A DNA stretch of 64,000 nt from Haemonchus contortus (Eukaryota; Nematoda; Chromadorea; Rhabditida; Trichostrongylidae): positions 37,984,468 to 38,048,467 of the forward strand of contig LS997563.1 of the NCBI GenBank assembly GCA_000469685.2. Reading direction: 5' to 3'. Numbering within the stretch: the first letter of the stretch is position 1; the number at the start of each line of letters is the position of its first letter. Under the pieces are notes generated by a model. It was not told where the DNA came from. It did not search any database and saw only the letters and a program-made list of their open reading frames with translations. Of the stretch, positions 58,701 to 64,000 are shown in pieces. The position numbers and the translations under genes are program-made.

Positions 58701-59502
58701 TATTCGTCTACTCCTGTTCATTTACGTGTTATGTACGTATTTACCCATTACTTTTTTAGGATATAAGTATACTGAGTCCTAACCGCTAGCATAAATACAT
58801 CTAATTTCCCCCTACAAGATTTTCCCTTTCGACAAAACGACAATAGGAATCTAGGGTATGCCACGCGCATCTAGAATGCCATTAACAATAGAATACTTGT
58901 TTACGATTACACCTAGCCTGTACATCAATCACCTCTGTATCACAAATAACACTTGATGGACAGCTGCGGGTGGTTTTCAATAGTGTAAAGATGTCTTATG
59001 GGCGAGCGTAGTGTAGTGGCAAGTGGCCCACAATCGCACACACACATGAACCAGGGTTCGAATTCAGGATCGATACTCGCTCAGGCCAACTGTTGCAAGA
59101 TTCCGTATACCTCGCATTATACCTATACTGTAGCAGTTTTTTGAGTCTAAAAACAGTCTGGTAAAAAAAGGAGGAGCTCGACGAGTGCATTATCTGAAAT
59201 TTGTCTTTTGATGCTGAGTACAAAGCTCAGCGATGGTTGTATCTACGTTGATAAAGTTCTAGCTGTTATTGGTTTTTGGAACATATTTTTTGGTTTTCCT
59301 TTAAACTTATTGACCAATCCATGTAGGCAAGGACTCCACGTAATAGAGAAAACCTTCTTAAAATGATGGGGAGGCTCAGCATTCGCGAGTAATAGGGCAA
59401 TCTGTTCAGAATATACTAGTTATGAAAAAGTTTGATTTCGAGAATTCATCTAAGATTTTTCAGGTAGCTGGAAAGTTTGGCCTTGGCCTTATCATTGGTT
59501 GA
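55772..59502 (+). CDS. tomm-40: TOM40, mitochondrial outer-membrane import pore, 303 aa
   Basis: Ten exons: 55772-55829, 56272-56372, 56474-56633, 56704-56782, 56888-57036, 57838-57918, 57988-58070, 58151-58227, 58473-58557 and 59464-59502 (TGA). All junctions are GT/AG and in phase. The total of 912 nt matches the usual length of nematode TOM40 (about 300 aa). The N-terminus is short and Pro/Ala-rich ([20 protein letters not shown]). [20 protein letters not shown] follows, the helix that plugs the barrel, then the Porin_3 19-strand beta-barrel: SHTLSISP...[55 protein letters not shown] and ASIDTNWSVGG. The last exon encodes [12 protein letters not shown], a C-terminal beta-signal for SAM-dependent insertion. 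Function from the family: the general entry channel of the TOM complex for cytosolic precursors. Introns are small except the last, which carries a SINE head. Confidence 0.96.
59000..59092 (+). repeat. tRNA-SINE head, in the last tomm-40 intron
   Basis: 'gggcgagcgtagtgtagtggcaagtggccca' with A box, then GGTTCGAATTC (B box with one change) and 'gatcgatactcgctcaggccaac'. The body is absent, so this is a 3'-truncated fragment. Confidence 0.8.
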
Positions 59503-60916
59503 GCTGAAATTCGGGATGATGTGCGTTGTAGCACTAGGGCTGGATCTAGCTACGAAACGCACATCGTGAATTATTGCTCCATCCTCATTAAACTATCTCT
59601 TATTTTTGATATCACCTTATCTTCATGACACTGTCTTGAATATTTGAGTGTTTAAAGTCCAGCGTCTGAAGTGCTTGGTTGGCTTTAGGTGCCCTCCATT
59701 AGCGGATTTTAAAAAGGCCTTGTTTTAATAGTTTGGATTATGTTGATTCGGTTTTGTTCAGTCGATGACATTGTCCATGTTTCTACTGACTTTACTATAT
59801 TTATCGCAATCACCCTGTAATTGCCGCAATTTAATTTTTTACCGCGATAGCTTGTCGCCTTACGTTTTGTTGTTTATTTTTTTTTGTCTGGAATTAACGA
59901 CCGGATTGACATATAAACTAGGTTTCGTTTTGCGAATTAGTAGTTTAGGCGTTAGAGTCCAGCCATCTAGGTATCTTTGATCTGATGTACTGTTGTTATA
60001 CTGTTCCCTGTTATAAACTATAGATTTTGTTCTATAAATATTGTTATATTAGCTAATGCCGAGAATTTATAGCGTGGCCAAAGCTCGCTAGTCAAATATC
60101 TGCATCTCTGTGTGGCTAAGTAATTGCCTTCAAAAATGGCCATCTCCAGAAAAGTAGTGCTTCGGTGATGGAGCTTCCTATTGTATCGGTGGGTTGCCCT
60201 TGTTATGAACTAGGGTTGTACAAAAAATCAAGGGCGTGGCTGTGCCATTGGCACCCTGCCCGGCTGTGATCGATAAGTTTTCGCTTCTTACTTAGTAAGC
60301 TGCCAACTGCATTCCTTTTTATCGTTCGTTTGGCATTCTGTGTTTCCTTCCTTAACCCTATAAGCTAGAAGTATACAAGTGGAATATATACGTCAGCATT
60401 CATTCCCTTGATTGGTTATTGGATGCTTGACTTGTATTCGGTAATTTCTTGACTTTTATCCGGTGCGGAACCTTTTTATCGGAGCTTTTTCACTCTTTCG
60501 TTTTGCTGTGCTTTCTGTTTTTCTCTCCTTGCATTTTGAATTAGGAAAATTTACTTCAATGGTTTTTGTTGGTTATACTCTAAATAGGTGATTTGAGGTA
60601 AAGTTACCCAGAATGTTTGATTTATTTTAAGTCAGTTAACCAAAGAACCTCTTTTTCAGTTGTGGCTTAGTTATTTATGTCTTTTCATTTGCTATATAAT
60701 TCACTTTTGTGCCATTTATCCCAGCTTCATTAACTAGTTACTGTCAGAAAAATGAAAGAATACATCTCGACTGATGCTCCACGTAGAGGCTCTCATTGTT
60801 TTCACTGATTTTCATCGATTTCTCTTTCCAAATCAACTGTTTCCGAAAGCTGCTGTCTCTAAAGAGTAATTCATATGATGACTAGTTTATGCTTCTTTTT
60901 AATGCTGTCCGCGCAT
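59503..60916. other. 3' flank of tomm-40; no gene recognised
   Basis: T-rich sequence. The frame at 59765-59980 is hydrophobic by composition only. No splice-supported exon. Confidence 0.4.
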
Positions 60917-61076
60917 GGTTGCTTTCAGACTTCAACGACCGACCTACCGACCCGACCGACGGCCACGTGGGGCAACATTGGACAAATTGCGTTCATCTGA
61001 CCTGTTGTCCCCACGTGGCCAGCAAGCGCTGCTGGTAGGTCGGTCGGTCGGTCGGTAGTTAAGTCTGAAAGCAGCC
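60917..61076. repeat. foldback element, termini GGYTGCTTTCAGACTT
   Basis: 160 bp. The ends GGTTGCTTTCAGACTT and (complement) GGCTGCTTTCAGACTT enclose (CCGA)n-type sequence in the left arm and (CGGT)n-type in the right, then GGCCACGTGGGGCAACA at 60961-60977 facing TGTTGTCCCCACGTGGCC at 61003-61020. The right arm has an extra palindromic AGCAAGCGCTGCT. The termini match the 53320 element. Confidence 0.88.
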
Positions 61077-62767
61077 CTTCACACTAGTGCCAAACTGAGT
61101 TTTGCTATAGCTTTGTTGGCACTGACAAAAAAGTCATCCGAAAACGTTACCGTCTTTTATTCTTTTGATAGTATAATGTTTTGTCGTTGGTTCACAAGTT
61201 TTTTGGAGCTTTCTGACTACAGTTTTCTGAATGATTTCTTGTCCTTTGGATGAGGTTTCACAAAGTGTCTTGTATTCTTACCCCTATACCAATAACTTGA
61301 AATCTCAGACCTAATGGAGTTCTGCCGCTCAAAAATAGCTTCACGGAGAAACTTTTTTTCATTATCTATTTGGAGAAGCGTTCTATCTCGCCAATTACGA
61401 AGTCGAAATTGTTTTCTTCCATAAATCTGAATGCTGTCCTCAATTCTCTACCACAGAATTGCCTTTCCCGTCAATTCCCACATTTGTTTCTTCATGCTTT
61501 TTTTTTATTTCAGCTTACTAAGCAGTATGAATGATGCAGCTTTTCTTGTAAGCTGAAAGAAGTAAGAGAGAATGAATGAACGTACTTCTTCCACGAACGT
61601 CAATCATTTTCTTAGTACCTTGAAGTTCTGATCCCTGGTGAATGGATGGAAGGGCTTGTGCTATGGGAAATGTCAGCTGTCAGTAGTTTGCAGATTGGCT
61701 CGTGCCCCATTTGTCCATTTCAAATTCCAGGACTTGTCACTGTTTTTGTTTGATGAATCTCGATTGGTCTGGATGGCCTTTCTTAAGAATTCGATTCATT
61801 TGAGCTTTTCGTTTTCGATGAGCTGATTTATGATGCTGAGGCCCTTCATTCTATAGCTAGCATGGATATTTCTGGATATGATCAAAGATTAAACTCCGAG
61901 TTTGTAAGGGAAGAAAGCATGAATAACTTTTGAGGAGTACCAGAAGGGCGTAGAAGAAAATAGTGTAATGGTATGGCATGATATTTTCAATGGAAAGGAT
62001 GCTCTCTGATGTACGACGACTGAGTCAGGCTTGATGGCTGGGAATAATGCGAAGCATTTATCGTGGAGGTTGTTCAGAAACAGCGCATTCACCTTTTCAG
62101 TGGGAGAAAAAAGTGTTCTATTGTACCCTTTTGGCATAATTATTTGGAAGGTCGTTTGTCAATAAGAAAGCCTATCCTGATGCTTGTGGTCTATGGTGAG
62201 TGCAAATTAGTTCATAATCCCGAAACTGGTTTCTTATATTTTGGTCCCATGTTGTGTTTTTCGGAGACGTGTCTTTGCTTCCTTAATGCCATTCGGACAT
62301 CGAGTCCAGATACCATAAAATAAAATACCGAGTATGCTTCAGCGCCTAATCCGCTTGCCGAAGTTTGAGCGATAAACTATTAGAAAGTTTCCAAACTGAA
62401 AGAGGCCCCTTGTTCAATTTTGGCTATCGCTTGAGCTTGGTGCTTTAGTGTGACTTCTTAAATTAGCGAAATTTCATTTTCCTTTAAGATTTCTAGAAGT
62501 TTTTCGAACTTTTACAAGATATATTTTTTAATTACCACCAATGATATTTTGAGTGTTTTTTTTTTGACTTACTGTGTATTATCACAATCAGGAATAGACA
62601 GTTACATGTTCCATCTGATATGCTCTATGAACAAACGGAATTGGAGTAGTTAAAATGATTCTGAATAAGAAATATTCTTCTAGAACAGTAGGTACTACAT
62701 AATGGCAATTTCCTTCATGATCATCTGGAAATACGAGTTTCGCTCATATTCATTTATATTCATTAGT
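61077..62767. other. no gene recognised
   Basis: T-rich intergenic DNA. Frames at 61638-61826 and 62063-62323 have no motif or splice logic. Confidence 0.4.
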
Positions 62768-63115
62768 TTACCTATTACGCTTGTTGACGGGGAGAACGAG
62801 TGAGATCATTCCAAGAATCAAAAGTAATAATTGAAATGTAATTCCTAAATCATGGAAATAATATTGAATGTTGGATAAAGTTGCCACCGATTGCGAGCAT
62901 TGAGCTTGTGCTGTCTCTTCACCGGAATTCTTCAGCTCTCCGTCAACTCTAGTTGCATGGTCCCCCATTTGGGGAGTTGTTCGCAGTATGCTAATATTAT
63001 GGACGGCGTCAGATTTCTGCCAGCGCGACTTTTTTTCTTCTTTTACTGTTTCCATTTGAAGGCAGTCATTTGGCCATTTTGCGGTTGTGTAGAGCTTGCC
63101 TACATGCTCTATCAT
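62768..63115 (-). CDS. possible tail-anchored membrane protein, 115 aa
   Basis: An intact ATG-to-TAG frame without introns. Residues 1-90 are hydrophilic (VKEEKKSRWQKSDAVHN, TRVDGELKNSGEETAQAQ). One hydrophobic helix near the C-terminus (TFQLLLLILGMISLVLPV) is followed by a basic tail (NKRNR). This is the layout of a tail-anchored protein such as a small SNARE or BLOC/BORC-like factor, but no diagnostic SNARE zero-layer pattern is clear, so the family is not assigned. It is divergent from the CCDC25 homologue, with only 43 bp between the two ATGs. It could be a chance frame, but its composition and the terminal helix argue for a gene. Confidence 0.45.
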   Translation of the reverse strand: MIEHVGKLYTTAKWPNDCLQMETVKEEKKSRWQKSDAVHNISILRTTPQMGDHATRVDGELKNSGEETAQAQCSQSVATLSNIQYYFHDLGITFQLLLLILGMISLVLPVNKRNR

Positions 63116-63158
63116 ATATGATTAATTCTTAATTTACCCACAAGGTCTCCTGTGACTC

Positions 63159-63748
63159 ATGGTAATAAAGTTCACATCTAATGTCGTCAGCCCACCGGCT
63201 CTTCTGTATATGGGTGTAGATAAATACGAGAACGAAGAGCTTATAAAGGTGAGTAGTGATACTTTCGATTTTCATTTTTTTTTCGAATTTTTATTTCCTT
63301 CCCCAAACTCGATTATCCTTTGACTTTGATGTTTTTTTTTTATTTTCTGTCCCTTTTCCCGTGAATTCGATTATCCCATGTCAAACAGTACCTGCGTATT
63401 TACTGTAGATTTGCTATTTCAGTATGGATGGCCAGAAGATGTATGGTTTCACGTTGACAAGGTTTCTTCAGCTCACGTTTATTTACGGTTACCAAAGGGT
63501 ATGACTATCGACACGATACCGCAGGCATTGGTGAGTATTAAATTATTTGTTTAGCACTTTGATTTTTGTTCATGTCAAAGTTTGGCTATTTTACAGTAGT
63601 AATAGTGAAATACATGCTTGTTTAGATTGACGATTGTTGCCAACTTGTGAAAGCAAATTCCATAGAAGGAAACAAAATGCACGACGTTGGTATTGTATAT
63701 ACAATGTGGGAAAATTTGAAGAAAACTGGTGATATGGCGGTGGGCCAA
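63159..63748 (+). CDS. CCDC25: CCDC25 homologue (NFACT-R domain), 3' end beyond the window
   Basis: Three exons are visible: 63159-63248, 63423-63530 and 63626-63748. All splices are GT/AG in phase 0, and the last visible donor is GTAAGT at 63749. The 107 residues present ([13 protein letters not shown]..., [61 protein letters not shown]) match the NFACT-R (DUF814) domain of CCDC25 almost position for position. The family's remaining half (rest of NFACT-R and a coiled coil) must lie past 64000. Human CCDC25 has been described as a membrane sensor of extracellular trap DNA. The ancestral role of NFACT-R proteins is probably nucleic-acid related. The function here is inferred. The start is chosen because it aligns with the family N-terminus. 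Confidence 0.94.
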
Positions 63749-64000
63749 GTAAGTAACCATATAAATTCCAACTTCCAACGGAATGTCAATTGCCTTTCTT
63801 ACAAAATTTCCTGCTCAGATGGTAAGCAGATTTCAGTTACATACGTATACATCTATCTTTATTTGGAATGGAAATTGTAAAGGATAAGAATAAGGCGTGG
63901 ATCAATGTTCGTTTGGGTTGCGTCCATGCATTCTACATATAATCATAATCGTTGTGGTTTTTGCATGTGTATTTCACTTATACAATGACTAAGGGTGCTC
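63749..64000 (+). other. intron of the CCDC25 homologue
   Basis: Starts with GTAAGT. No acceptor followed by the expected NFACT-R continuation is found before the window ends. Confidence 0.6.

Noticed and set aside
1..64000. CRISPR arrays, operons, prokaryotic mobile elements
   Set aside because: The window is eukaryotic: spliced genes, SINE/LINE and Tc1/mariner-type elements. No regularly spaced short repeats were seen.

Overview
The window is eukaryotic and almost certainly nematode. Small exons are separated by longer introns with GT...TTTCAG-type splice sites, intergenic DNA is moderately AT-rich, and the proteins and repeats are of nematode type. A nematode RTE-type LINE tail, mariner remnants and many copies of a tRNA-derived SINE suggest a clade V (strongylid or hookworm-like) genome. 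That placement is inference. No prokaryotic feature is present. Nearly all longer open frames are chance or run through repeats, so the genes were rebuilt here exon by exon from splice sites and codon phase.

Layout. 1-18.9 kb: gene-poor, holding SINE copies, a Penelope/hammerhead-like motif (about 1.94 kb), a diverged direct repeat (2.4/3.0 kb) and an 18-bp G tract. 18.99-19.84 kb (-): a five-exon gene for a small secreted Cys-containing protein. 19.8-30.4 kb: no recognisable gene. 30.39-35.69 kb (+): a complete nine-exon gene for a 400-aa FLYWCH zinc-finger DNA-binding protein, PEB-1-like. 37.15-38.08 kb: a mariner-derived element with TA duplication. 38.26-40.92 kb (-): a three-exon gene for a 172-aa single-pass membrane protein with a juxtamembrane Cys cluster. 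45.39-52.23 kb (+): a type II glycoprotein gene lacking its first exon, with introns full of SINEs, an RTE tail and a second mariner element that carries a nested SINE. 53.76-55.32 kb: a 1.56-kb long-inverted-repeat DNA transposon flanked by a 9-bp duplication, about 450 bp upstream of the next gene. 55.77-59.50 kb (+): complete ten-exon tomm-40 (mitochondrial import pore). 62.77-63.12 kb (-): a possible tail-anchored protein, head to head with 63.16 kb onward (+), a CCDC25 homologue that runs off the right edge.

The genes do not form one pathway. They look like neighbouring housekeeping and developmental genes in a repeat-rich region. The most notable content is the layered mobile DNA (tRNA-SINE, two-part mariner derivatives, a MULE-like foldback, short foldbacks with shared termini) and the membrane/secreted genes that single-frame ORF calling misses.
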